Assembly (NCBI GenBank): GCA_934045075.1
Contig: OW203740.1
Location: 19,233,878-19,297,877, forward strand
DNA: 64,000 bases
Source of the DNA: Yponomeuta sedellus
Taxonomy: Eukaryota; Arthropoda; Insecta; Lepidoptera; Yponomeutidae
Reading direction: 5' to 3'
Positions 10,079 through 19,697 of the stretch are shown piece after piece (position 1 is the stretch's first letter; each line of letters opens with the position of its first letter). The translations under genes were made by a program, and so were the position numbers. The notes under the pieces were generated by a model. It was not told where the DNA came from, ran no database searches, and saw only the letters and a program-made list of their open reading frames with translations.

Positions 10079-10845
10079 ATAGCACCAACCCAAATTCTTC
10101 CCGCGGGTGTCGTAATAGGCGAGTAAAGGCGAGGTTACACAGTGCGAGCAGCTGATGTGACAGTAGACAGCTACTGTGTATGTGTACTCGCATGACAGTA
10201 GCTCGACTCGCCCTGCTCGGTCACACCAATGCAAACTGCTGGCATCGCGGTAGACAGCTACTGTACCAATGAACTCGCATAGTCCAATCATGTCTAGTGC
10301 AATGTTGTCGCAAAATACACGAATAAGTGATCGGAAGTTCACCAGTCCGCCATTTTCACACCGAAACAAAAAACACTGGACCCGGCGTGGGCCTGAGCGT
10401 ACGAGCTACTGTCATTTCGCAAAATCGAGCGAGTTGACGACCGAGCGGCTTGCGAGCCGATGCTTGTGGCGTGGTGGGGGAAGGCGAGTGGCGAGTAAAA
10501 ACAAATAATGTTGTTGTAACTCGGACGCGAGGTCCTGACCCACTCGCACATGAGAGTAACACGTATGATGCGGTTACACGGTGTGAGTCGCTGCACCTCA
10601 GTAACTGACTAGGTCAGCTCGCATGCCAGCTCGCACTGTGTAACCTAGCCATAAGGGACACAAACCGGCAGGTGGGCAGCAGCGCCCCCTGCAGTACAAT
10701 TTCACCAAACTGCGATCCCAACCTGCATGCCCAGCGGGGGGATTTAGGGCACTACCCCCCAATGATGGCACAACCTTGCACTATGGCGCTCATTAAGGGA
10801 GGGCTATGTCCAGCAGTGGACTAATATAGCCTGTAGAAGATCGGT
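10079..10845 (+). mobile_element. Non-LTR 3' UTR (repeat F), split by a hAT-like MITE
   Basis: Segment 10079-10129 (attcttcccgcgggtgtcgt) continues at 10658 (gggacacaaaccggcaggtg) to 'gggctatgtccagcagtgga' near 10830. The intact arrangement is seen on the minus strand at 43799-44014. The motif 'gtcgtaataggcgactaagg' resembles the 3' UTR of the R1 element here (gtcgtaagaggcgactaagt). Confidence 0.7.
10130..10649. mobile_element. 520-bp hAT-like non-autonomous DNA element
   Basis: Termini cgaggttacacagtgcgagc and gctcgcactgtgtaacctagc form ~20-bp inverted repeats. Flanks agtaaagg (10122-10129) and cataaggg (10650-10657) are an imperfect 8-bp duplication of actaaggg, the sequence in the uninterrupted F copy. 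The 8-bp length suggests the hAT superfamily. No transposase is encoded; open frames at 10076-10596 are fortuitous. Confidence 0.7.
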
Positions 10846-10849
10846 TAAG

Positions 10850-11572
10850 GAAAACATCGTCATCATCGGTTTGGTTGACTCCGCACGTGTTGACTCATCT
10901 TTCCTGTAGCCTAGTACGATTAAGTCAGTCGTTTTAAAAGCGTTTGACGGATAGATACTCTTCCTCCGTCCTGTGCAATTTTTCAGTGGCTTTTGATGAT
11001 CTATATGACCAAAGCCACTAAAAAACCGCAGAAAAACAAAATATTTAATTTAAATAAAATAAAGCTAATAGGGTCAAAAGCAACGAAAACCAATTTTTGT
11101 TATAATTTTTTTTTATTTTTATTAGTATTTATTCAAGACATTTACATACAAAAAAACCTTCACTGAAACCTGTACAGGTTTATCTGTGAGGTGAGTTACT
11201 CGATTTTTAACTTAAGAAGTGTTGTTTTATTCTGAGCCGACTTTAAAGAAAAATTGTTATTCGCAAACTATTTTATAATTGTATTGTATTACTACTTACC
11301 GTATCATGAAAATATAGATATTTGTTATACAGGTTACAAAACCTACGATATAATTATCAAAAGGTAATTAAATCGTAAGTTTTGTAATTAAAAAAAAATA
11401 GTTTCAAAAGACTTTTCAAAAGGAAACCAAGTAAGTTACAAATTGGTTATACGTCATTTTATCACCGCTTTGTTCCTTTTTTTCATATACCATTTTTCAT
11501 ATATTTTTTTCATATATTTTTTTTCATATACGTTTCATATACCTAACGTGCATTACAAAGTATCTTGTATAA
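10850..11572. other. No gene seen; short TTTTCATATA repeats at the end
   Basis: AT-rich sequence. 11478-11542 holds about five irregular copies of 'tttttcatatac'. Nothing else is recognised. Confidence 0.5.
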
Positions 11573-12195
11573 TATGTAACGGTGCAAACCCCTTTACACC
11601 ATTTTAATTTCTTTTTCTATCTATCATTTTCAAATATTTAAATTACGTCACACAATTACACTATTTTTATTTTTAATGCACTAACCCGTGCTAAGGAACA
11701 AATTTAAAAACCTATTTAGAGGCTAAAAATTTCACCCATGCCGGGATTCGAACCCGCAACCTCTGGCTATCCGTACCAGCGCTCTACCAATTGAGCCAAT
11801 GGGCGACTCACGGCATCAGTGAAATTTCGAACCTCTTTACAATATTCTCTGTATTCTCTGTATTACGAAATTTCACTGATGCCGTGAGTCGCCCATTGGC
11901 TCAATTGGTAGAGCGCTGGTACGGATAGCCAGAGGTTGTGGGTTCGAATCCCGGCATGGGTGAAATTTTTAGCCTCTAAATAGGTTTTTAAATTACGTCA
12001 CACATTTTTCGATTTCCCTCATTTTTCTTCATTACAACTTTACCCTTCGACCAGATCCGACTATTTTACCTGCCTATCCGTTTTTATCCAGTTTTTCTGT
12101 TTTATTATAAAATAATAATACTAATCTACATGTAAAGCCACAAAAGTCGTTCCAGTTTTTATTATTTATAAAAGTTCTACTCCAAATGTATACAA
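11573..12195 (+). mobile_element. LTR of family G (solo or fragment), interrupted by a SINE A foldback
   Basis: Begins tgtaacggtgcaaacccctt at 11573-11592 and, after removal of 11655-11986, continues 'cacatttttcgatttccctc', 'gaccagatccgactatttta', 'gtttttatccagtt' and 'taaagccacaa' to about 12195. The same order occurs at 20728, 14829, 36539 (minus) and 62785 (minus). Confidence 0.75.
11655..11986. mobile_element. SINE A inverted dimer (foldback) with ~17-bp TSD
   Basis: The left arm is a minus copy from its 3' tail (aatgcactaacccgtgctaa) through the tRNA. The right arm is a plus tRNA unit (gcccattggctcaattggta, B-box gggttcgaatcccggc) ending cctctaaataggttttt. The arms meet near 11865 in 'ctctgtatt'. 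The host LTR sequence ttaaattacgtcacaca is duplicated on both sides (11638-11654 and 11988-12004), so the whole palindrome behaves as one insertion. Confidence 0.85.
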
Positions 12196-12600
12196 AAAAA
12201 ATCACCTCCGTCGTTCTGTTATACTCATTCGATGAGAGAGCGAAATAAAATATGCATCCGACCGAAATTACAGGGCTTCGCGCTAATTTTTACTGCGTTA
12301 ATCCAAATTTGTATGTGCGATAGGATTTCCGCTCCACGACCACCTGCGACGGATGAGGTTTGACGCTCCACGGACTGTGTCGTTGGTCTGGTGGTTGTTC
12401 GTTGGATTTACCATGACAGAGGTCGTGAGTTCGTCTTCGACTTGGAGTTGCCGTATTTGATTGTGTCAAATTGCTTTAGTCGGCGTGAATTGTTTTGTGT
12501 TTGTGACGTCAAAAAAGAAAAATTATCTTATAGAGTGAGAGAGGGAGTTCTTAACTATCAAAGTTATTTCTAAAATAATCGTTACAAACAAAAAATAATT
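12196..12600. other. No recognised feature
   Basis: The plus open frame at 12391-12573 has no family signature. The sequence looks unique within the window. Confidence 0.4.
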
Positions 12601-12604
12601 ATAT

Positions 12605-12657
12605 TATTTTTAATGCACTAACCGTGCCATCGAAATTGTAGACATAATTTCGATGGC
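12605..12657. repeat. SINE A tail stub followed by a 12-bp stem hairpin
   Basis: 'tttttaatgcactaaccgtg' is the minus-strand terminus of family A. It runs straight into gccatcgaaatt / aatttcgatggc (12626-12637 and 12646-12657, 8-nt loop). An (ATT)n run follows. Confidence 0.6.
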
Positions 12658-12659
12658 CA

Positions 12660-12930
12660 AAAATTTTATTATTATTATTATTATTTGTAATTCAGGCAGG
12701 CAGTTATAGAACTGGTGAAGCCTGTATCCAGATGTACATTTGTGTTTAACTCCTTGTCTGTTTCGTTTCCTTTAGATATTTATCCAGTTTGTTTTTAAAC
12801 ATATTAATGCTTGTGGCTGTCACTATTTCTTCAGGGAGTTTTTTCCATTCTTTAACTACTCTACTGGAGAGAAATTTCTTGTGTGGGTTATTATTTGATG
12901 AGGATATGATAACATTTGAATATATTTTTT
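12660..12930 (-). pseudogene. Non-LTR retrotransposon RT C-terminus (family K)
   Basis: Minus-strand translation reads HKKFLSSRVVKEWKKLPEEI followed by VTATSINMFKNKLDKYLK and a stop. The pattern 'VVKEWNxLPEEIVxAxSxNxFKxxLDxxL' is the usual C-terminus of CR1/Jockey-group RTs. The element ends with a short 3' UTR and an (ATT)n tail at 12667-12690. Only the final ~100 codons are present. Confidence 0.75.
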
Positions 12931-12949
12931 ATGTATTTTCATTGTCAAT

Positions 12950-13355
12950 CGCGGTCAGGTGCAGAGTGAGTGACCGTCTCGTTACGACCGCCAGTGGGAT
13001 TTTTCCGAGCGCTTCCGTGCTTTGCAAGGCACGTCAAGCCGTTGTTGCCGGCTGTCACGTAATGATAGTCGTTAATATTGGTGGTGGTATATGCCTACTA
13101 GCAGAGTGTGGATTTGAAAGTAAAACGCTAGATGTTGCTCTGTTGATATATTTTCCACAAGTGTCTCACATCACAACAAACAATGGTATCCTAGCGATTA
13201 TTCAAATCGGTGTCAGCCATGTAGTGGAATAAGATTATAACTGGCCAATACATGTGCATATACCACCTCCAATAGGCCCTCTTAATCTATCACGTACATG
13301 CGTGAACACTTTTGTACTCGTCTGTGCATAGTACATTAAATAAATACTCAATAAA
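12950..13355 (+). mobile_element. 5S-derived SINE (family D) fragment plus following MITE
   Basis: 12950-13075 matches D from inside the 5S-like part (atcgcggtcaggtgcagagt, gagtgaccgtctcg) to 'cgtaatgatagtcgttaa', where it is cut by the TIR element at 13076-13274. No D sequence resumes afterwards. 13275-13353 is unassigned except for the A-SINE target site. Confidence 0.65.
13076..13274. mobile_element. 199-bp TIR element (MITE-like)
   Basis: tattggtggtggtatatgc (13076-13094) and the reverse complement at 13256-13274 match at 18 of 19 positions. It lies immediately after a D SINE fragment. Superfamily is not determinable. Confidence 0.55.
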
Positions 13356-13500
13356 TAAATGCTCAATTGGTAGAGCGCTGGTACGGATAGCCAGAGGTTG
13401 CGGGTTCGAATCCCGGCATGGGTGAAACTTTTAGCCTCTAAATAGGTTTTTAAATTTGTTCCTTAGCACGGGTTAGTGCATTAAAAATAAAAAATAGTGT
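13354..13500 (+). mobile_element. SINE A, 5'-truncated in the D-arm, with perfect 15-bp TSD
   Basis: Starts inside the tRNA-like unit (gctcaattggtagagcgctg) and runs through the B-box (gggttcgaatcccggc) and the full 3' tail to 'gcattaaaaataaaaaatag'. Flanks aataaatactcaata at 13339-13353 and 13501-13515 are identical. 5' truncation plus a variable-length TSD is the signature of LINE-driven retroposition. Confidence 0.9.
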
Positions 13501-13621
13501 AATAAATACTCAATACTTTTGTGTTTATCTATACCAACTGTCCTCACATGTACAACACTGATTAATCTACAAAATTATTCTATTACTTACCTACATCTAT
13601 CCAAACGTAAAACAGTACCTA

Positions 13622-13793
13622 ACAGTTAAGCCATCGGCGGCTTGATAACTTCTGACAGTAAGGTGCGCCACTTCCTCCAATCCTCCACCAACCCGAACTT
13701 GGCCTCCATGGTGGAGTATGGCCTGACCTTCCTGCGATTCCTTCGAAGATGAGAGCCGTGCCCCAGCAATGGGGACATACAAGGGTTGATATC
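13622..13793 (+). mobile_element. 5S-derived SINE (family D), 3' half
   Basis: Matches the body from 'agttaagccatcggcggctt' to 'ggggacatacaagggttgat'. It lacks the 5S-like head. Confidence 0.75.
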
Positions 13794-13898
13794 AATTGAT
13801 CCATTTTGTTGATTCGTATTTCAAGTACGACCAACTTGCATGGAAAAAGGTCCTAGTTGTATTGATTGGAAATATTGCAGCATAATTTACTACATCAA

Positions 13899-14180
13899 TA
13901 GCGGCGGTAGCCTATTGGTAAAAATGGACTCGGAAGCGAGAGAGCTAAGTTCGATTCCCAGTACGGGCATGTACCAATGACTTTATTTTCTATGTGATGC
14001 ACATTGTGAAGTTATAGTAGCAATAGCACTCGCTAACGGTGAAGAAAAACATCGTGAGGAAACCTGCGTGTCTGAGGATATTAAATACCTCAGAACTTGA
14101 AATTGCCAATCCGTGGTGGGCACAAGTGGTAATTAAGCCCATTATATCTCTTTGATTGAAGGCCTGTGCTTTTCATGCCT
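13899..14180 (+). mobile_element. tRNA-derived SINE C, nearly complete
   Basis: The tRNA-like head is gcggcggtagcctattggta (A-box) with B-box agttcgattcccagta. Then 'ggcatgtaccaatgacttta', 'gtagcaatagcactcgctaa', 'catcgtgaggaaacctgcgt', 'gaaattgccaatccgtggtg' and 'gaaggcctgtgct'. It is the best copy of family C here. Confidence 0.8.
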
Positions 14181-14739
14181 CTTCTCAGTAACAAGATATT
14201 TGAAGCGAAAACATGCCCTATTCGACATTATTAGCTAATTTATATTCCCTTTTCAGATATCATGTTAAAAATCCACGGGCGCATCTGGCGCGGAAAGGGC
14301 TGAACTCGCGTCCAATGTATATTTTAATATAAACATAATCCTTTCCTGCAGTCGGTTAAACTAATAAAACAGAATTAGCATACAAATTGAATCAGTCTGC
14401 CGCGGACAGTCTGAAACGAGTTCTTTTGAGAAAATCCGCGCTGTCTCTTTCACTCCTGCACAGTGTTCACTTATTCCATTTGAGATGGACTTTTTTCCGT
14501 TGTAATTTTCACTGCGTTAAAGCATTAGAATATTTAAGTAATGGAGACGGCGCACTTTTCTTATTTATGACTCTTTGTGTTCTTGCAATTAATTTTAATG
14601 TGTCGCCCTTTGTATGGTCTTGGGCTTAATTGGGCTTAGTGCGGCGGTGATGCACAGATAAGAGCGTAGGTGACTAATTTTTTAGTTGCATCACACAATT
14701 TTTTACTTGAGCTTAATTATTTTTTTATGAAACTTTTGT
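14181..14739. other. No recognised feature
   Basis: Includes a plus open frame at 14387-14629 without family signature. No repeat of another window segment was noticed. Confidence 0.4.
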
Positions 14740-14826
14740 TTCTTAACAAATAAGACATCGTATAACATTACTTATACTGAATAAATCATGGTTGTTTTCT
14801 TTTTTTCTGGTTGTGCAATAAAGTTG
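14740..14826 (+). mobile_element. Non-LTR 3' tail (family L), partial
   Basis: 'cgtataacattacttatact', 'aatcatggttgtt' and 'ctggttgtgcaataaagttg' match the 3' end of the L copy at 39165-39312. Confidence 0.6.
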
Positions 14827-14828
14827 TA

Positions 14829-15692
14829 ATGGTGCAAAACTCTTTTCACCATTTTTTCATATTTCATTAATTCTATAATTTTCAAACATTTAAATTTACG
14901 TCACCCATTTTTGAGATTTCCCTCATTTTCGGCATTACTACTTTACATCCTGACTTCATCTGACTATTTTTACCTGCTTATCTGTTTTTATCCAGTTTTC
15001 AGTTTTTATTATAAGTATAAACCAAGTAACTAAGTAACAGGAACGTCGGTTGAACACTTTCCACATGCGCTGTCTTCGCGACGTATTAGGCATTACATGG
15101 GAGGATAGAGTCACAAACGAGAGAGTCCTGGAACTAGCACAGCTGCCCAGTCTCACAGCCTTACTCAAGGAGCACCGCTTGCGCTGGCTGGGGCATGTGC
15201 AGCGCATGGACGCTACTCGTCTGCTAAGAGCTGTCATGCTTGGTGAGGTAGCGCACGCCAAAAGGCGTGTCGGCAGACCGCTACTGCGCTTTAAAGACTG
15301 CGCTAACTGGGATCGTCCACGACAGCTGGGAGGAACTCGTTGTGGACAGAGAAGCCTGGAGAGCAAAGGTTCGGGAGGGCCGCAAGACCTGCGACGAAGT
15401 ATGGTGCTCGGCACTGGCGGACAAGAGAACCAGGAGGCACCAAATCCGAAATGACCCGACTCCGGACCTTCTCTTTATATGTCCTACATGCGGTAGGGGC
15501 TGCCGCTCTCGAATTGGACTTTTCAGTCACTCAAAAAAGTGTCAAGTCCTGTGTCCTTAGGCACTGTTTGAATCGTCCGTGATGGACGCAAAGGCCTATG
15601 ATGATGATGAAATTAAGTAAAACAGTACAATAAAGCACAAAGTTAATGTCGTTCCAGTTTTATTTTTTATAAAAGTTCTACAAAACTACAAA
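14829..15692 (+). mobile_element. LTR of family G split by an RT fragment
   Basis: LTR part 1, 14829-15016 (tgtaatggtgcaaaactctt, 'ttgagatttccctcatttt', 'atccagttttcagtttttat'); LTR part 2, 15611-15692 (acaataaagcacaaagttaa, 'gtcgttccagttttatttt', 'aaaagttctac'). The intervening 15017-15610 is a retrotransposon 3' end. Confidence 0.7.
15050..15565 (+). pseudogene. Non-LTR RT C-terminus with zinc finger, frameshifted
   Basis: The first frame (15050 on) reads MRCLRDVLGITWEDRVTNER, then EHRLRWLGHVQRMDATRLLR and KRRVGRPLLRFKDCANW. A frameshift near 15305 moves the match to the next frame: HDSWEELVVDREAWRAKVRE, then FICPTCGRGCRSRIGLFSHS before KKC. The last block is a Cys2-His-Cys finger (C-x2-C-x9-H-x4-C) that closes the ORF of this group of insect non-LTR elements, whose C-terminus follows the RT and thumb. 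No catalytic RT blocks are present; the copy is severely 5'-truncated, ending in 'aaggcctatgatgatgatga'. It inserted into LTR family G. Confidence 0.8.
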
Positions 15693-16062
15693 GTGTTCTC
15701 TATCTATCTTTAAATAGGGACTCTGTGCTGATCGAGTTCTTCTTTAGACAGTGTATTCTGTATTATAATTGTATGATTGATCCAACCCTGATAAATTTCT
15801 GATATCTGATGCAATCCTGAAGCGTTATTTTTGAGTAAGTGAGATGGGCGATAACCGCTGGGCACAAATTGCGAGCACTTTCTTTTTTTACTATAAGAGT
15901 TTTTTTATTTCAAAACTTTTTTTTCCGATTTTTTACTTAGTATAGCGTTGGAAGATAATGTGTTAACAATACAATCAAAAGAAAAATAATATATAAATCA
16001 CTAACTTTAATACCTGTTTAAAAAATTGTGCAATTAATTTATACTAAAATAATTTATTTTTT
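15693..16062. other. No recognised feature
   Basis: AT-rich spacer without a repeat match that I could find. Confidence 0.4.
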
Positions 16063-16157
16063 CGGCTGGCACGGTTAGCCAGATGTCGCGAGTTCGAGGC
16101 CCGGCATGGGTGGAATTTTTAGCCTCTAAATAGGTTTTGAAATTGTCCTTAGCACAA
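16063..16157 (+). mobile_element. SINE A, 5'-truncated within the anticodon arm
   Basis: 'ggctggcacggttagccaga', B-box 'gagttcgaggcccggc', 'gcctctaaataggttttgaa', ending 'ttgtccttagcac'. Confidence 0.75.
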
Positions 16158-16324
16158 TAGACGTAATTAGCGACAAAACGATAAACTACGCCCTGTATAA
16201 AATTTCTTATACAGGGTCTAACAAAATCGTGTACATTAGAAAAGGTGGGTTTCTTCTTTCGATTTTCGACTTCGGAATTGCTATAGGAATATTAGCTAGT
16301 TTACACACTGAAATGCTATGGAAG

Positions 16325-16535
16325 TATACTCAACATCGTCTTGTGGTATCACGTGTGATTAAACCGCCGAAGGTCGTTGGTTCGATTCCCACTGGGAGCC
16401 GCCGTATATTTTTTTTTTACTTTTAGTAATGAGGCCGCCACTTGTACTGTACTGTTATTTTATAAGTCTCTTATGTAATCCTTGGTGTACATGCAATAAA
16501 AAATATTCTATCTATCTATCTATATATCTATCTAT
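16325..16535 (+). mobile_element. tRNA-derived SINE carrying an L-type LINE 3' tail
   Basis: A tRNA-like head (cttgtggtatcacgtgtgat, B-box ggttcgattcccactggga) is followed by a T-run and then by 'taatgaggccgccacttgta', 'ttataagtctcttatgtaat', 'ccttggtgtacatgcaataa' and (TCTA)n. The second part matches the L tails at 30895-31010 and 62635-62735 closely. It is a composite of tRNA promoter and LINE recognition tail. Confidence 0.7.
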
Positions 16536-16711
16536 TTGTACTAATGGACTCAGTCTGGGTGTATTCCATGTTTCTGATGTCCTCGCCTGGATTGGAAAGT
16601 TATTATTTTTCAAATGGCCACCGATGGCATAAAAATGTTGAAGTATCTTTACAGCAAAAGTAATTTGCATTCGTGAAATAAACGTCCCACTTTCGGATGT
16701 TTATAGTTTCA

Positions 16712-16753
16712 TTAAAGAATTTACATTCTGTTTGTTGACTGTCAATGTACAAT
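16712..16753 (+). mobile_element. Repeat E fragment
   Basis: 'aaagaatttacattctgttt' and 'gactgtcaatgtacaatg', running into the twin hairpins. 'cttttctcaaa' just after the hairpins may be the continuation. Confidence 0.6.
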
Positions 16754-16869
16754 GTTATTTAAATCAGCTTTCTTCGGTTACCCGAAGAAAGCTGATTTAA
16801 ATAACATCATCTTTGCTTTCTTTTCACCACTACGACTTTACAGTCGTAGTGGTGAAAAGACAGCAAAGA
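16754..16869. repeat. Two adjacent long hairpins with identical TTAC loops
   Basis: Hairpin 1: arms 16754-16777 and 16782-16805, 24 bp, perfect, loop ttac. Hairpin 2: arms 16810-16837 and 16842-16869, 28 bp, one mismatch, loop ttac. They are 4 bp apart and share no arm sequence. Confidence 0.9.
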
Positions 16870-17039
16870 AACTTTTCTCAAAACTTTAAATCATTTTAGT
16901 TAATGCGGTCACTACGACCGTGTCAAACAAATTCCTCTTCTTCAACACTTACCATCAGCTGCATGCACTCAAACTAGTTTCGGATACTTATTATCTTAAC
17001 CCTTACTACTACATAATTATGGTACTATCTATTCTACTA

Positions 17040-17175
17040 CCCTATTTGTCCGAAGTTTATTCGCCTGGGGCGTCCTTTCCACTCCATCTAAAGGTGGTCA
17101 GGAAGAGATCGCTCTAAGCGATAAGACTACCAATGTCTACCTATTTTTATTATACTTTTTTCTTTACCTTAATGG
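17040..17175 (+). mobile_element. Non-LTR 3' tail (family L)
   Basis: 'ccactccatctaaaggtggt', 'caggaagagatcgctctaag' and 'cgataagactacca' match copies at 23585 and 39170. Confidence 0.65.
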
Positions 17176-18204
17176 TGGTTATCACATGTGAACTGTGTGC
17201 GTTCAAACTAATCTAAAACTTATTCAGCCTTATTCCATAACGCGGTCTAAATTTAGTATTGGGATTGTTACCAGGTTTAAACCGTAGACCAAGTAAAATG
17301 TTATTACAAAACGAAGTTTATCGCTACGTCCTAGACTATCTATGGTACTAAAGTTAAACTTCTGATACCCCTAGTTTATCTTTGGACTAACCTCCAAATT
17401 GACGTTTGAATTTGTTTGGTTTTGTGTGTGTGATAGATTGCAATAAATAATTGATATTATGGACGCCATTGACATTGATTTGGACGATTGGGACATGATT
17501 TGGACTTCGTCATCGTGTGAATCCCTTCAAATTAAGTGACGGAGATTTTCTATACAAATATAGGTTCACGTTTTTCTTCAAATGTTCCATTTTATTATTA
17601 TAATAATCAAAAACGAAACCGCCCAAAGTTTAAAAATTAATAATACCTATTCCCAGTATGAAACTATCAGAAAATTTTTGACGTCTCGGATTGGCGCGCG
17701 TGCTCGAATATTTCACTCCATTTCACACGAGAGTAGCCATTTGATTATAAAATCGCTCCAATAACAATATAATAATTAATTTTGCTCATTTTAGTTAGAT
17801 TGGAACCTAAACAAAGAACAGTTTACGATGTATAGGTATTTTAAACGCAATAATGAATATTTTTGCTTTTAAAATGTGAAGATAATATCCATTTAGTGAA
17901 ACGGAACGCAGCATTGAATGAAAGCTGAATGAACGAATCAGTGAATATTAGTTGAACCATGGCTGATCTCTGGTTTAACTGATCCTCGAATAGTCTTCTA
18001 TTTGTAATAACGACACACATTTGATCTGGGTCTAACTTTGATACCGTAACAATCCTAGATCTTTTAGTTTTGGTTTAAACCAGGACTTATTCAGGTTTTT
18101 ATAATAAAGAGTATTGTGACGAATTTTAATTGGCTGAGTGTCTCCTAACTATCTATTTATTGTAACCTTAAAATAGCTGCTAGTTTTCCTAGAGTTTAAA
18201 ATAA
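17176..18204. other. Unassigned ~1 kb, possible decayed DNA transposon
   Basis: A short frame at 17459-17539 encodes MDAIDIDLDDWDMIWTSSSC and a few more residues before a stop; acidic starts like this occur in some transposases, but nothing else supports it. 'gattgttacc' and 'ggtttaaacc' motifs near both ends (about 17265 and 18073) hint at inverted ends. Not assignable. Confidence 0.25.
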
Positions 18205-18275
18205 AATAGCATAAGAAATCACCGTAGTATTTTTTTTCTGGCTGTACAATAAAGTGTTCTCTATCTATTTATATT
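18205..18275 (+). mobile_element. Non-LTR 3' tail (family L) fragment
   Basis: 'ttctggctgtacaataaagt' and 'gttctctatctatttat'. Confidence 0.5.
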
Positions 18276-18639
18276 TCACCCACATACACTCGACATATTG
18301 CCTTTGTCTGAATTTTCTTTAAAAATCTCAGCTTAAAGCGAAATTCGCGTACAAAAAGCGAAAAACAAGGACAAGTGACTATCTAGCCCACTCACACCAA
18401 ATGGTGTGTGAAAACGACGCCGCAGCGGCGGTCGCCATTTTGATTTTGTTTTTTTTTTCAACCCTCTATTCCAAGGTGTATGTGAATAGAGTATTCTGAC
18501 TTCAACAAGCTTTATTTAAGTCACTTTCAGTTGTTTTCTATGTCCTTTTGCCTTTTCTAAGGGCCACTTAAGGGTATTGTTACGCCTGGCCGTGGGTTAA
18601 AGCTGCCATTTCTATAATGTCACCCATAATACGGGGCAC

Positions 18640-18770
18640 AGGTACCGAAATTGCCGTGCATGCATGCAAATACTAATTAATGCTGATGAAGCGCAAGAGA
18701 TTTGTCAGGATCTTGGCAGGTGGCAGACCCAGAAACTGCCAACCTCTTCGGAATGCAGGCGTGAGTTTGT
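18640..18770 (+). pseudogene. Non-LTR C-terminus (family J) stub
   Basis: Reads ACMQILINADEAQEICQDLG, then RWQTQ, matching the tail of the longer copy at 56275-56615, and ends 'gaatgcaggcgtgagtttg'. Confidence 0.6.
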
Positions 18771-18773
18771 ATT

Positions 18774-19065
18774 ATGTAACGTTACGCTATTTTATATTAT
18801 AGCACACTATGCTACGCTACGCTATGCTACGCTAGGCTACGCTAGGTTACGCTACGGTTTGTATTTCAGAACGCTACGCTACATTATGCTACCCTTCGTT
18901 TCGCTATGCTACGCTACGTTACGTCACACTACGCTACGTCACGCTACGCTACGTTCCATAACGCTACACTCCGTAACGCTACGTTCCATAACGCTACGCT
19001 ACATTATAATACGCTACGCTTTGTAACGTACTATTACGTTACATTACGCCACGTTACTTCACGTT
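18774..19065. repeat. Degenerate ACGCT/ACGTT minisatellite
   Basis: About 290 bp of a 5-bp unit (acgct, with acgtt, aggct and atgct variants) and longer composite periods such as 'acgctacgttccataacgct'. Open frames through it are repeat artefacts. Confidence 0.85.
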
Positions 19066-19597
19066 TTTTTCACATTTCTGTTAAGATTATATACCTATTC
19101 ATGGCGACTCTCAATTTTTTTTAAAAGACAAGCTTTTTCTCGAGCCTAGGACACCCTGTTCGTAACTACCAGGCTCCATGCACTGCTGTGCCGTCCAAGC
19201 GGCCGCTGAAATAATTCCGTCGGAACCTATTTGTATGCTAATGGAGCTAAAACCATTTATATCTGTGTTTGCTTTCAGCTATTTAAATTCAGTAACCGAT
19301 AGAGAGTAACGTATAGGTGCCATACGTTTTGTTCAACCCGTTGGTGTTCAAATTTTTTACCGTGAGCATTGTTGCAGAATTTCGTGTGAAAAATGGGAAG
19401 AAGCGTAAAACAAAAAAAAAGGAATATACGTGTCAAATTGATAACTTTCATCCGTGTTTGAAGTGGGTTGAAAAGTAAACAAATTATTATTACTAAAATG
19501 AGAATTATTTTGAGCATAATTTGATGTTCAGCAATTCTAGTTAGGTTTTTGATCACTGATGTTGATAAAATGTATGTAATTGAATTCTATTTATTGT
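19066..19597. other. No recognised feature
   Basis: Contains the minus open frame 19275-19556 with no recognisable motif. Confidence 0.4.
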
Positions 19598-19697
19598 ACC
19601 ATTCCGGACTTGGCTGCTATGGTGGAGTATGGCCTTTACCTTCCTCAGGGAAGAGAACCGTGCCCATCGGTGGGGACATAATGGGTTGATGATGATC
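19598..19697 (+). mobile_element. D-type SINE tail, variant subfamily
   Basis: 'cggacttggctgctatggtg', 'gagtatggcctttacc', 'cctcagggaagagaaccgtg' and 'ggacataatgggttgatgat'. The sequence 'cctcagggaagag' in place of 'cctgcgatgcaggaagag' is shared with 32608 and 33020, defining a second D subfamily with a TGATGA end. Confidence 0.65.

Noticed and set aside
18774..19065. CRISPR-like or telomeric array
   Set aside because: The repeats are 5-bp degenerate units without spacers, and the unit is not TTAGG.
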